Positions 56,759-64,000 of a stretch of 64,000 bases of DNA are shown here, in pieces; position 1 is the first letter of the stretch, and the number at the start of each line of letters is the position of its first letter. Location: the NCBI GenBank assembly GCA_051859505.1, contig JBHYFN010000013.1, positions 1 to 64,000 of the forward strand. The letters run 5' to 3'. The notes below the pieces were generated by a model. That model made no database searches, was not told the DNA's origin, and saw only the letters and a program-made list of their open reading frames with translations. The DNA comes from JAFIEN01 sp051859505. GTDB taxonomy: Bacteria; Pseudomonadota; Alphaproteobacteria; Rhodobacterales; Rhodobacteraceae. Both the position numbers and the translations under genes were made by a program.

Positions 56759-57384
56759 CCGGCCCCGGGTCCGAGCGCGAGGCACGGATCGCGCGGCAAC
56801 TGTCCTTTCTGACCGAGGCGGACCGGCTGAAATCCGTCCTGCGCGCGGGCCGGCTGCATGACGACTCGCGCCCCGAAAACTCGGCCGAACACAGCTGGCA
56901 CGTGGCGCTTTACGCGCTGATCCTGGCCGAACATGCCGCGCCCGAGGTGCGGATCGACCGGGTGATCCGGATGCTTCTCTTGCATGATCTGGTCGAGATC
57001 GACACCGGCGACACGCCGATCCATGCCGCCAACGGCACGGCGCATGGCTCGGAGGCGCTCCTCGCCGCGGAGCGGGCCGCCGCCGAGCGGATCTTCGGCC
57101 TGCTGCCGCCCGATCAGGCAACAGACCTTCGCGCGCTTTGGGAGGAATTCGAGGCCGCCGAGACCCCCGATGCGATCTTTGCCAAGAGCATCGACCGGGT
57201 GCAGCCGGTGGTGGGCAATCTGGAAACCGGGGGCGGCACATGGCCCCGCTTCGGCGTGACCCGCGAGCAGTTGGAGTCGCGGGTGGGCGTCAAGGTCACG
57301 CGCGGGGCGCCCGCGCTTTGGGCCGCGCTGGGCGAGCGGATCGACGCCTGGTTCGGCGCGCGCGCGCGGCAAGACCCCGACTGA
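56755..57384 (+). CDS. HD-domain hydrolase (YfbR/HDDC2-like)
   Basis: This 209-residue protein has an HD-type metal-dependent phosphohydrolase domain. The ligands are in ENSAEHSWHVALYAL (first histidine), LLLHDLVEIDTGDTPIH (HD pair and following D) and the late FAKSIDRVQPV (final D). Similar proteins (YfbR, HDDC2) are 5'-deoxynucleotidases, so a nucleotide substrate is likely but not proven. It ends the four-gene run 55229-57384; 139 bases separate it from icd. Confidence 0.85.
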   Translation: MTGPGSEREARIARQLSFLTEADRLKSVLRAGRLHDDSRPENSAEHSWHVALYALILAEHAAPEVRIDRVIRMLLLHDLVEIDTGDTPIHAANGTAHGSEALLAAERAAAERIFGLLPPDQATDLRALWEEFEAAETPDAIFAKSIDRVQPVVGNLETGGGTWPRFGVTREQLESRVGVKVTRGAPALWAALGERIDAWFGARARQDPD

Positions 57385-57523
57385 CCGGGCGCGAGCGCAA
57401 CGGGACGCGTCAGGCGCGCAATAGGCGCGACAAATTCGTATACCAATGCATACCGTCTTTCCGGCAGGGCACAAATGCGCTATGCCCCGGCCAGATTTCG
57501 AATCCACTTCAAGGACCGCGCGC

Positions 57524-58738
57524 ATGACCAAGATCAAAGTCGCCAATCCCGTCGTCGAGCTTGACGGGGACGAGATGACCCGGATCATCTGGGATTTCAT
57601 CAAGCAGAAGCTGATCCTGCCCTATCTCGACATCGACCTGAAGTATTACGACCTGGGCATCGAGGAACGCGACCGCACCAGTGACCAGATCACCATCGAC
57701 GCGGCCCATGCGATCAAGGAGCACGGCGTCGGCGTCAAATGCGCCACGATCACCCCTGACGAGCAGCGGGTCGAGGAATTCGGCCTCAAGCAGATGTGGC
57801 GCAGCCCCAACGGCACGATCCGCAACATCCTGGGCGGCGTGATCTTCCGCCAGCCGATCATCTGCCAGAACGTCCCCCGCCTCGTGCCGGGCTGGACCAA
57901 GCCGATCGTCGTGGGCCGCCACGCCTTTGGCGACCAGTATCGCGCAACCGATTTCCGCTTTCCGGGCAAGGGCAAGCTCTCGATCAAGTTCGTCGGCGAC
58001 GATGGCGAGGTGATCGAGCGCGAGGTCTTTGACGCGCCCGGCGCCGGTGTGACCATGGCGATGTACAACCTTGACGAGTCGATCATCGACTTTGCCCGCG
58101 CCTCGCTGAATTACGGGCTGAACCTTGGCTGGCCGGTGTATCTGTCGACCAAGAACACGATCCTCAAGGCCTATGACGGGCGTTTCAAGGATCTGTTCCA
58201 GAAGGTCTATGAGGAAGAATTCGAAGAGAAGTTCAAGGCGGCCGGCATCACCTACGAACACCGCCTGATCGACGATATGGTCGCCAGCGCCCTGAAATGG
58301 TCGGGCGGTTATGTCTGGGCCTGCAAGAACTATGACGGCGACGTGCAGTCGGATACCGTCGCGCAGGGCTTCGGCTCGCTCGGCCTGATGACCTCCGTGC
58401 TGATGACCCCCGATGGCAAGACGGTCGAGGCCGAGGCGGCGCATGGCACCGTCACCCGCCACTTCCGCCAGCATCAGGCGGGCAAGGCGACCTCGACCAA
58501 CTCCATCGCCTCGATCTATGCCTGGACCGGCGGCCTCAAGCACCGCGCCAAGCTGGACGACAATGCCCAGTTGCAGCGCTTTGCCGAAACGCTGGAGCGC
58601 GTGACGGTCCAGGCGGTCGAGGATGGCCACATGACCAAGGATCTGGCCCTGCTGGTCGGCCCGGATCAGAAATGGTTGACCACGATGGGCTATCTCGAAA
58701 AGGTGGACGAATACCTGAACAAGGCGCTGGCGGGGTAA
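57524..58738 (+). CDS. icd: NADP-dependent isocitrate dehydrogenase
   Basis: Icd oxidises isocitrate to 2-oxoglutarate in the TCA cycle. The 404-residue homodimeric enzyme is of the eukaryote-like (subfamily II) type common in alphaproteobacteria: NPVVELDGDEMTRIIW, WRSPNGTIRNILGG, the catalytic tyrosine in DQYRATDF, DDMVASALKWSGGYVWACKNYDGDVQSD and EAAHGTVTRHFRQHQAG. AAGGA precedes ATG 57524; a longer frame to 57446 is not supported. A strong terminator follows. Confidence 0.98.
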   Translation: MTKIKVANPVVELDGDEMTRIIWDFIKQKLILPYLDIDLKYYDLGIEERDRTSDQITIDAAHAIKEHGVGVKCATITPDEQRVEEFGLKQMWRSPNGTIRNILGGVIFRQPIICQNVPRLVPGWTKPIVVGRHAFGDQYRATDFRFPGKGKLSIKFVGDDGEVIEREVFDAPGAGVTMAMYNLDESIIDFARASLNYGLNLGWPVYLSTKNTILKAYDGRFKDLFQKVYEEEFEEKFKAAGITYEHRLIDDMVASALKWSGGYVWACKNYDGDVQSDTVAQGFGSLGLMTSVLMTPDGKTVEAEAAHGTVTRHFRQHQAGKATSTNSIASIYAWTGGLKHRAKLDDNAQLQRFAETLERVTVQAVEDGHMTKDLALLVGPDQKWLTTMGYLEKVDEYLNKALAG

Positions 58739-58761
58739 TCCCGCGATCCCGGCGCCGAGCA

Positions 58762-58787
58762 GGGCGGGGTCATGCCCCGCCCTTTTT
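58762..58787 (+). terminator. Rho-independent terminator of icd
   Basis: GGGCGGGG-TCATG-CCCCGCCC (58762-58782) is followed by TTTTT. It lies 24 bases after the icd stop and just ahead of the SMR gene, separating the two units. Confidence 0.93.
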
Positions 58788-58800
58788 CGTGAGGATGCCC

Positions 58801-59130
58801 ATGGCCTGGATCTATCTCGCCGCCGCGATATTCTGCGAGACGGTCGGCACGACCGCCCTGCAGGCCAGCCAGCAGTTCACACGGGCGGTGCCTTCGATCA
58901 TCGTGGTGATCAGCTATGCGCTGGCCTTCTACCTTCTGTCCTTCGTGCTGCGCTTCATGCCGGTGGGGGTGGTCTATGCGATCTGGTCGGGGCTGGGGAT
59001 CTGCTTCATCACCGCCATCGCCTGGGTCGTCTTCGGCCAGAGGCTCGACCTGCCGGCGGTGATCGGCCTTGCCATGATCATCGGCGGGATCGTGGTGATC
59101 CAGGTCTTCTCGAAGGCGGCGCATCACTGA
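58801..59130 (+). CDS. SMR-family multidrug efflux protein
   Basis: This 109-residue small multidrug resistance transporter (EmrE/QacE type) has four transmembrane helices (about 3-21, 33-50, 58-78 and 85-103) and the key membrane-embedded glutamate E13 (AIFCETVGTTAL). GAGG is six bases upstream of ATG 58801; an ATG at 58795 is an alternative. These proteins export quaternary cations or guanidinium by proton exchange as dual-topology dimers. The EmrE and Gdx (SugE) subtypes are not separated here. It is monocistronic between icd and mreB. Confidence 0.93.
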   Translation: MAWIYLAAAIFCETVGTTALQASQQFTRAVPSIIVVISYALAFYLLSFVLRFMPVGVVYAIWSGLGICFITAIAWVVFGQRLDLPAVIGLAMIIGGIVVIQVFSKAAHH

Positions 59131-59369
59131 GGGCGGCGCCCCGGCCCGAGGCTTCGGCGGGCCGGGTGCCGGCGCAGATGTTCGATTATGTAAAGACTTT
59201 CGGGTTTCCAACCGGGATCACCCGCAAGAAATGCAGATTTCCGTAAAGTGGCTGAAGCCCGCGCAGCCCTTTGGTGCTGGGGGTTTCATCGCCTCGGCCG
59301 GCTGCGTATATATGCGTCGGATCCGCGCTCCTTCGAGTCGCGGCAATTGGGCATTCGGGAAAACACTTG
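59131..59369 (+). promoter_or_regulatory. mreB upstream region
   Basis: This 239-bp non-coding region upstream of mreB must carry the promoter of the shape operon. Short AT-rich segments occur (GATTATGTAAAGAC near 59185, GCGTATATATGCG near 59305). The latter is a short self-complementary sequence with a possible -10 core. No confident promoter is assigned. Confidence 0.35.
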
Positions 59370-60407
59370 ATGGCGATCTGGGGCAGTCTGTTTTCGTCGG
59401 ACATGGCGATCGACCTCGGCACGGCGAATACGCTGGTCTATGTGAAGGGTCGCGGCATCGTCCTGTCGGAACCCTCGGTCGTGGCCTATCACGTCAAGGA
59501 CGGGCAGAAGAAGGTTCTGGCCGTGGGCGAGGATGCCAAGCTGATGCTGGGCCGCACCCCGGGCAGCATCGAGGCGATCCGCCCGATGCGCGACGGCGTC
59601 ATCGCCGATTTCGACGTGGCCGAAGAGATGATCAAGTATTTCATCCGCAAGGTCCACAAGCGCACCACCTTCTCGAAACCCAAGATCATCGTCTGCGTCC
59701 CCTTCGGCGCCACGCCCGTCGAAAAGCGCGCGATCCGGCAGTCGGTGCTGTCTGCCGGTGCGCGGCGGGCGGGGCTGATCTCGGAACCTATCGCCGCGGC
59801 CATCGGGTCGGGCATGCCGATCACCGATCCCACGGGCAACATGGTGGTGGACATCGGCGGCGGCACCACCGAGGTCGCGGTGCTGAGCCTTGGCGATATC
59901 GTCTATGCCCGCTCGGTCCGGGTGGGCGGCGACCGGATGGACGAGGCGATCATCAACTACCTGCGCCGCCAGCATAACCTGCTGGTCGGCGAATCCACCG
60001 CCGAACGGATCAAGACCACCATCGGCACGGCGCGGATGCCCGATGACGGTCGGGGCCAGTCGCTGCATATCCGGGGCCGCGACCTGCTAAACGGCGTGCC
60101 CAAGGAAACCGAGATCAGCCAGGCCCAGGTGGCCGAGGCGCTGGCCGAACCCGTCCAGCAGATCTGCGAGGCGGTGATGACCGCGCTGGAAGCCACGCCC
60201 CCCGACCTTGCCGCCGATATCGTGGACCGGGGCGTGATGCTGACCGGGGGCGGCGCGCTGCTGGGCCAGCTTGACCTGGCCTTGCGCGAACAGACGGGGC
60301 TGGCGATTTCGGTGGCCGACGAGTCACTCAATTGTGTGGCCGTGGGCACCGGCAAGGCGCTGGAATACGAAAAGCAACTCCGTCACGTTATCGACTACGA
60401 AAGCTGA
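59370..60407 (+). CDS. mreB: Rod shape-determining protein MreB
   Basis: MreB is the bacterial actin that guides side-wall peptidoglycan synthesis. The 345-residue protein has the actin-fold motifs AIDLGTANTLVYVKG, FGATPVEKRAIRQS, EPIAAAIGSGMP, MVVDIGGGTTEVAVLSLG (phosphate 2) and MLTGGGALL (adenosine site). ATG 59370 begins MAIWGSLFSSDMAI, where the first residues form the membrane-binding segment. It heads mreB-mreC-mreD-mrdA. Confidence 0.98.
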   Translation: MAIWGSLFSSDMAIDLGTANTLVYVKGRGIVLSEPSVVAYHVKDGQKKVLAVGEDAKLMLGRTPGSIEAIRPMRDGVIADFDVAEEMIKYFIRKVHKRTTFSKPKIIVCVPFGATPVEKRAIRQSVLSAGARRAGLISEPIAAAIGSGMPITDPTGNMVVDIGGGTTEVAVLSLGDIVYARSVRVGGDRMDEAIINYLRRQHNLLVGESTAERIKTTIGTARMPDDGRGQSLHIRGRDLLNGVPKETEISQAQVAEALAEPVQQICEAVMTALEATPPDLAADIVDRGVMLTGGGALLGQLDLALREQTGLAISVADESLNCVAVGTGKALEYEKQLRHVIDYES

Positions 60408-60464
60408 GGCCCGTTCCGGGTCCGGCTTGCGGCACGGCCCGACCGGGCGCGCTGAACGGGGATC

Positions 60465-61532
60465 GTGAAGAGGACCAGCTGGGCCTTGGCCAAGGACAAG
60501 ACACAGGGCGAGGATTTCGTCGGCCCCCTGCGCCGCCTTCTCGTGGCGCTGCTGGTGCTTGCGCTGATGGCGGTCTTTGTCGTCTGGCGCATCGACAGCC
60601 CGAGGATGGAGCGCTTTCGCGCCGCGGTGATCGACCGGGTGGTGCCGCCGATGGACTGGGCGATGGCGCCGGTCACGGGGCTGGCGAAGATGGTCGCCGA
60701 TTTCCAGAGCTATCAGCGCATCCACGAACAGAACCGCGACCTCAGGCGCGAGTTGCAGCAGATGCGCGCCTGGCGCGAGGCGGCGCTGCAGCTTGAGCAG
60801 GAGAACGCCAAGCTTCTGGACCTCAACAACGTCCGCCTTGATCCGGCGCTCACCTATATTACCGGCGTGGTGATGACGGACAGCGGTTCGCCCTTCCGGC
60901 AATCGGTGCTGTTGAACGTGGGCGCGCGCGACGGGATCCTTGACGGCTGGCCCGCGATGGACGGGATCGGCCTTGTGGGGCGGATCTCGGGCGTGGGGCA
61001 GACGACCGCGCGGGTGATGCTTCTGACCGACACCTCAAGCCGGATCCCCATCGTGATCCAGCCCTCGGGCCAGAGGGCGGTGCTGGCCGGCGACAACACG
61101 ATCTATCCGGTGATCGAATTCCTCGAGAACCGCGAGGCCGTGCGCCCCGGCGACAGGGTTGTTTCGTCGGGCGATGGCAGCCTCTTTCCCCCCGACCTGC
61201 TGATCGGCCAGGTGGCGCGCGGCACCGACCAGCGGCTTCGGGTGCGGCTGGCGGCGGATTACGAACGGCTTGAATTCCTGCGCGTCCTGCGCAGCCCCGG
61301 CACCGAGGTGATCACCGATCCCGGCAATCTGATCGTGCCGGCCGGCGCGGGCGCGGATGAGGCCGAGGTCGATGTGATGGAGCCGGAAGAGCAAACCCCC
61401 GGCGCGCTGATCGACGACGAGGCGGATGAGGCGGAGGGGGCTGAGGGGGCCGACGAGGACAGCGCGGCCGGAGAGGCGGCCGGAGAGGCGGCTGGGGATG
61501 CGACGCTGGCCGCGGGGGCCGGCGATGGTTGA
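60465..61532 (+). CDS. mreC: Rod shape-determining protein MreC
   Basis: MreC links MreB to the wall-synthesis enzymes. The 355-residue protein has a GTG start, a transmembrane helix (about 25-43), a coiled coil (about 80-125, HEQNRDLRRELQQMRAWREAAL) and the beta-barrel MreC domain (about 130-285; SPFRQSVLLNVGARDGI, VVSSGDGSLFPPDLLIGQV). The last 65 residues form a highly acidic Ala/Glu/Asp tail (DDEADEAEGAEGADED), absent in E. coli MreC. It overlaps mreD by eight bases. Confidence 0.96.
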   Translation: MKRTSWALAKDKTQGEDFVGPLRRLLVALLVLALMAVFVVWRIDSPRMERFRAAVIDRVVPPMDWAMAPVTGLAKMVADFQSYQRIHEQNRDLRRELQQMRAWREAALQLEQENAKLLDLNNVRLDPALTYITGVVMTDSGSPFRQSVLLNVGARDGILDGWPAMDGIGLVGRISGVGQTTARVMLLTDTSSRIPIVIQPSGQRAVLAGDNTIYPVIEFLENREAVRPGDRVVSSGDGSLFPPDLLIGQVARGTDQRLRVRLAADYERLEFLRVLRSPGTEVITDPGNLIVPAGAGADEAEVDVMEPEEQTPGALIDDEADEAEGAEGADEDSAAGEAAGEAAGDATLAAGAGDG

Positions 61533-62067
61533 TCCGGCCACCTCGCGCAATCTGCTGGGGCAGCTCTCGTTCGTTCTGGTGGCCCTTGGCGTGATCTTCG
61601 TGCAGCTTCTGCCGCTGACCACCGCGCCGCGGATCTGGACCCCGCCGGATGTGCTTTTGCTGGCGGCGCTGGCCTGGGTCGTGCGGCGGCCCGATTACCT
61701 GCCGGTCTGGCTGGTGGCGGCGGTCTTTCTTCTGACCGATTTCCTGTTTCACCGCCCTCCCGGCCTGTTCGCCGCGCTCATGGTCCTGTTGACCGAGGCG
61801 CTGCGGCGGCGGGCTTCGGGGCTTTGGACCGCGCCTTTCCTCATGGAATGGCTGGCCGTCTCGGTCGGGATCGCGGCGGTCACGCTGGGCAACAGGATGG
61901 TGCTGAGCATCGCCATGACGCCGCAGGCGCCGCTTGGCCTGACGCTCATTCAGATGGGTATGTCGATCCTGTTCTATCCTGTTATTGTCCTTGCCGCCGC
62001 CGTCGCTTTGGGAATCACCCGCCCGACCCCGGGCGAGGCGGAGACGCCCTCGGGCCGGATATGGTGA
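61525..62067 (+). CDS. mreD: Rod shape-determining protein MreD
   Basis: MreD is a polytopic membrane protein of the elongasome. The 180-residue product has five or six transmembrane helices and the family pattern PDVLLLAALAWVVRRPDYLPVWLVAAVFLLTD with FHRPPGLFAAL. ATG 61525 overlaps the mreC end; the longer frame from 61426 is the acidic tail of MreC in another frame. It is followed seven bases later by mrdA. Confidence 0.94.
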   Translation: MVDPATSRNLLGQLSFVLVALGVIFVQLLPLTTAPRIWTPPDVLLLAALAWVVRRPDYLPVWLVAAVFLLTDFLFHRPPGLFAALMVLLTEALRRRASGLWTAPFLMEWLAVSVGIAAVTLGNRMVLSIAMTPQAPLGLTLIQMGMSILFYPVIVLAAAVALGITRPTPGEAETPSGRIW

Positions 62068-62074
62068 CGCAAGG

Positions 62075-64000
62075 ATGAGACGCCCGCCGAAGGAAACCGC
62101 CGAAAGCGCTCGCAGGATCAGCCGGCGCGCCCTGCTTCTGGGCGGGGCGCAGCTTGGGGTGATGGGCGTGCTGGGCTGGCGGATGCACCAGATGCAGGTC
62201 GATCAGGCCGAGGAATACCACTTCCTCGCCGAGGAGAACCGGATCAGCCTGCGCCTGATCCCGCCCGAGCGCGGCATGATCTTCGACATCAACGGCGAGC
62301 GGCTTGCCACCAACGAACAGGTCTATCGCATCGTCATGCTGCGCGAGGATGCGGGCGATGTGGACGCCGCACTGGCCCGGCTCAGCCATGTCGTGCCGCT
62401 GGACAGCGCGACGCTGGAACGCGCCCGCGAAGAGGTGCTGCGCCGTCCCGCCTTCGTGCCCGTCACCATTGCCGAACGGGTCAGCTGGGAGGATATCACC
62501 CGCGTCAGCGCCAATGCGCCCGCCCTGCCCGGCATCTTTGCCGAGGTGGGCCTGTCGCGGCTTTATCCGCAGGGTGCCGATACGGCCCATATCGTGGGCT
62601 ATGTCGGCCCGGTCAGCGATTACGACCTGTCGCTGCTCGAAAACCCCGATCCGCTGTTGCAGATCCCCCGCTTCCAGATCGGAAAGACCGGGGTCGAGAA
62701 CAAGCTGGAGGATACGCTGCGCGGCTCGGCCGGGACGAGCCGGCTCGAGGTCAATGCGCTGGGCCGGGTGATGCGGGAACTTGGCCGGGTCGAGGGGATC
62801 AAGGGCTCGGATGTGCAACTGACCATCGACGCAAAGCTGCAAAGCTATGTCGAGGCCCGGATGGAGGGCGAAAGTGCCGCCGCCATCGTCATGGATTGCG
62901 AAACAGGTGATCTGCGCGCCATCGGCAATGCGCCCTCCTTCGATCCCAACCTTTTCGTGCGCGGGATCTCGGTCGCGGACTGGCGCGACCTGAACGAGAA
63001 CATCTACCGCCCGCTGGCCGCCAAGGCGGTGCAGGGCGCCTATCCGCCGGGATCGACCTTCAAGATGATCACGGCCTTGGCCGCGCTCGAGGCGGGGGTG
63101 ATCTCGGCCGAGGATACGGTGCGCTGTCCGGGGCATATGGATGTCTCGGGCACCCGCTTCCATTGCTGGCGGCGGGGCGGGCATGGCAACATGAACTTCC
63201 ACGAAAGCCTGAAGCAAAGCTGCGACGTCTATTACTATGACATCGCCCAGCGCGTCGGCATCGACGCCATTGCCGAGATGGCCCGCAAGCTGGGTGTGGG
63301 CGTGCGGCCGGATATCGAGATGTCGGCCCTGGCGCAGGGCCTTGCCCCGGATCGCGCCTGGAAACAGACCGTGCGCGGCGAAAGCTGGCGGATCGGGGAT
63401 ACGGTCAATGCCTCGATCGGTCAGGGCTATGTGCTGTCCTCGCCCCTGCAACTGGCGATCATGACGGCGCGGCTGGCGACGGGGCGCAACGTCATGCCGC
63501 GGCTGGTGCATCGGATCGACGGTGTCGAACAGCCCTATCCGGGCGGCGAGTCTCTGGGCCTGAACGAGAATTACCTGCGCCGGGTTCGGGCCTCGATGTA
63601 TGATGTCTGCAACAGCGAACGCGGCACGGCCTTTGCCAGCCGGATCATCGCCGAGGGCATGCGCATGGCCGGCAAGACCGGCACCAGCCAGGTCCGCCGC
63701 ATCACCGCCGAGGAACGCGCCCGCGGTGTGATCCGCAACGAGGATCTGCCCTGGGAACGGCGCGACCATGCGCTCTGGGTGAACTTCGCCCCCTATGAGA
63801 ACCCCCGCTACGCCGTGGCCGTGGTGGTGGAACATGGTGGCGGTGGCTCGACCGCCGCCGCCCCGATCGGGCGCGACATCACGCTTCAGGCGCTTTACGA
63901 CGGGCCGCCCCCGCTCGAGGCCTATCCGGCCAATGTCCGCGCCCGCATCGCCGAACAGCAAGAGCGCATCCGCCAGCATGTGCCCGCCGGCGGCACCGTC
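62075..64000 (+). CDS. mrdA: Penicillin-binding protein 2 (partial, right edge)
   Basis: PBP2 is the transpeptidase of the elongasome. 642 codons are present with no stop, so the gene runs past the right edge. The order is a cytoplasmic start, transmembrane helix (about 20-38), dimerisation domain (PPERGMIFDINGERLATN) and transpeptidase domain with SxxK at S327-K330 (PPGSTFKM), SxD at S382-D384 (QSCDVYYYD) and KTG at K534 (AGKTGTSQV). AAGG precedes ATG 62075. It completes mreBCD-mrdA; rodA is expected next. Confidence 0.96.
   Translation, partial: MRRPPKETAESARRISRRALLLGGAQLGVMGVLGWRMHQMQVDQAEEYHFLAEENRISLRLIPPERGMIFDINGERLATNEQVYRIVMLREDAGDVDAALARLSHVVPLDSATLERAREEVLRRPAFVPVTIAERVSWEDITRVSANAPALPGIFAEVGLSRLYPQGADTAHIVGYVGPVSDYDLSLLENPDPLLQIPRFQIGKTGVENKLEDTLRGSAGTSRLEVNALGRVMRELGRVEGIKGSDVQLTIDAKLQSYVEARMEGESAAAIVMDCETGDLRAIGNAPSFDPNLFVRGISVADWRDLNENIYRPLAAKAVQGAYPPGSTFKMITALAALEAGVISAEDTVRCPGHMDVSGTRFHCWRRGGHGNMNFHESLKQSCDVYYYDIAQRVGIDAIAEMARKLGVGVRPDIEMSALAQGLAPDRAWKQTVRGESWRIGDTVNASIGQGYVLSSPLQLAIMTARLATGRNVMPRLVHRIDGVEQPYPGGESLGLNENYLRRVRASMYDVCNSERGTAFASRIIAEGMRMAGKTGTSQVRRITAEERARGVIRNEDLPWERRDHALWVNFAPYENPRYAVAVVVEHGGGGSTAAAPIGRDITLQALYDGPPPLEAYPANVRARIAEQQERIRQHVPAGGTV

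Noticed and set aside
59225..59245. Additional AT-core palindrome (GAAAT-GCAG-ATTTC) upstream of mreB
   Set aside because: Arms are only five bases and lack GC-rich flanks; too weak to add to the family.
62015..63979. 654-residue minus-strand frame opposite mrdA
   Set aside because: The plus strand carries a continuous PBP2 frame with all three transpeptidase motifs that runs off the edge.

Overview
The window is GC-rich chromosomal DNA from an alphaproteobacterium, most likely a member of the Rhodobacterales (Rhodobacter/Paracoccus/Rhodovulum-like). From memory of the families, the complex I subunits, the isc-suf operon with a single-cysteine IscR, the ferredoxin-NADP reductase and the NADP isocitrate dehydrogenase all look like those of this order. 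No database search was possible. The window is densely coded. A run of 10 Ns at 53758-53767 next to a C homopolymer marks an assembly gap.

Layout. (1) 0.1-11.5 kb, minus strand: the start of the complex I (nuo) operon, nuoA-B-C-D-E-F. It is interleaved with a sulfotransferase, lipoproteins, tandemly duplicated small secreted proteins, a 46-residue membrane peptide and a membrane protein that shares its C-terminal domain with NuoE. nuoG and later genes are presumably beyond the left edge. (2) 11.7-13.7 kb, minus: a DegT-type aminotransferase and phosphoglycolate phosphatase. (3) 13.8-21.8 kb, plus: glmU-glmS (UDP-GlcNAc synthesis), three small enzymes, the SufT-like and IscA-like Fe-S assembly genes, tpiA and a cytochrome P450. 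(4) 21.8-27.9 kb: an Lrp-type regulator divergent from an assimilatory sulfate reduction operon (cysG, DUF2849, cysI, cysH, DUF934), then fpr behind an FNR-like site. (5) 28-30 kb: two Ala/Glu-rich membrane-anchored proteins and infC, which appears to start with AUA. (6) 30-36 kb, minus: a molybdenum hydroxylase operon (XdhC, MoeA-like protein, CoxS, form II CoxL, CoxM). (7) 36-42 kb: a short-chain acyl-CoA regulator (ScfR/RamB family) divergent from a serine-cycle module (serine-glyoxylate aminotransferase, malyl-CoA lyase, malate-CoA ligase). (8) 42-46 kb: a lipoprotein, moaA, a secreted protein, an M20 amidohydrolase and tRNA-Arg(CCG). (9) 46-54.5 kb, minus: iscR-iscS-sufB-x-sufC-sufD-YIP1-YIP1-sufS, preceded by an Irr-type box and an 11-bp tandem repeat. 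(10) 54.5-64 kb, plus: a hydrolase, a four-gene cluster of mostly unknown function, icd, an SMR transporter and the cell-shape cluster mreB-mreC-mreD-mrdA, cut by the right edge.

Functional threads. Fe-S supply (suf/isc, sufT, iscA) serves complex I, sulfite/APS reductase, MoaA and the molybdenum hydroxylase. MoaA and XdhC serve the same molybdenum enzyme. tpiA, icd, mcl, mtkAB and sgaA are central and C1/C2 carbon metabolism.

The most unusual material is not a classical defence or mobile system. It consists of dispersed short palindromes with an AT-rich core and GC-rich flanks, usually in adjacent pairs between genes and once in frame inside cysI; three copies of a two-hairpin intergenic element with compensatory stem changes; an Irr-like box written in rare codons inside iscS; and the accessory proteins embedded in the nuo operon. 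No CRISPR array, insertion sequence, prophage or rRNA was seen.
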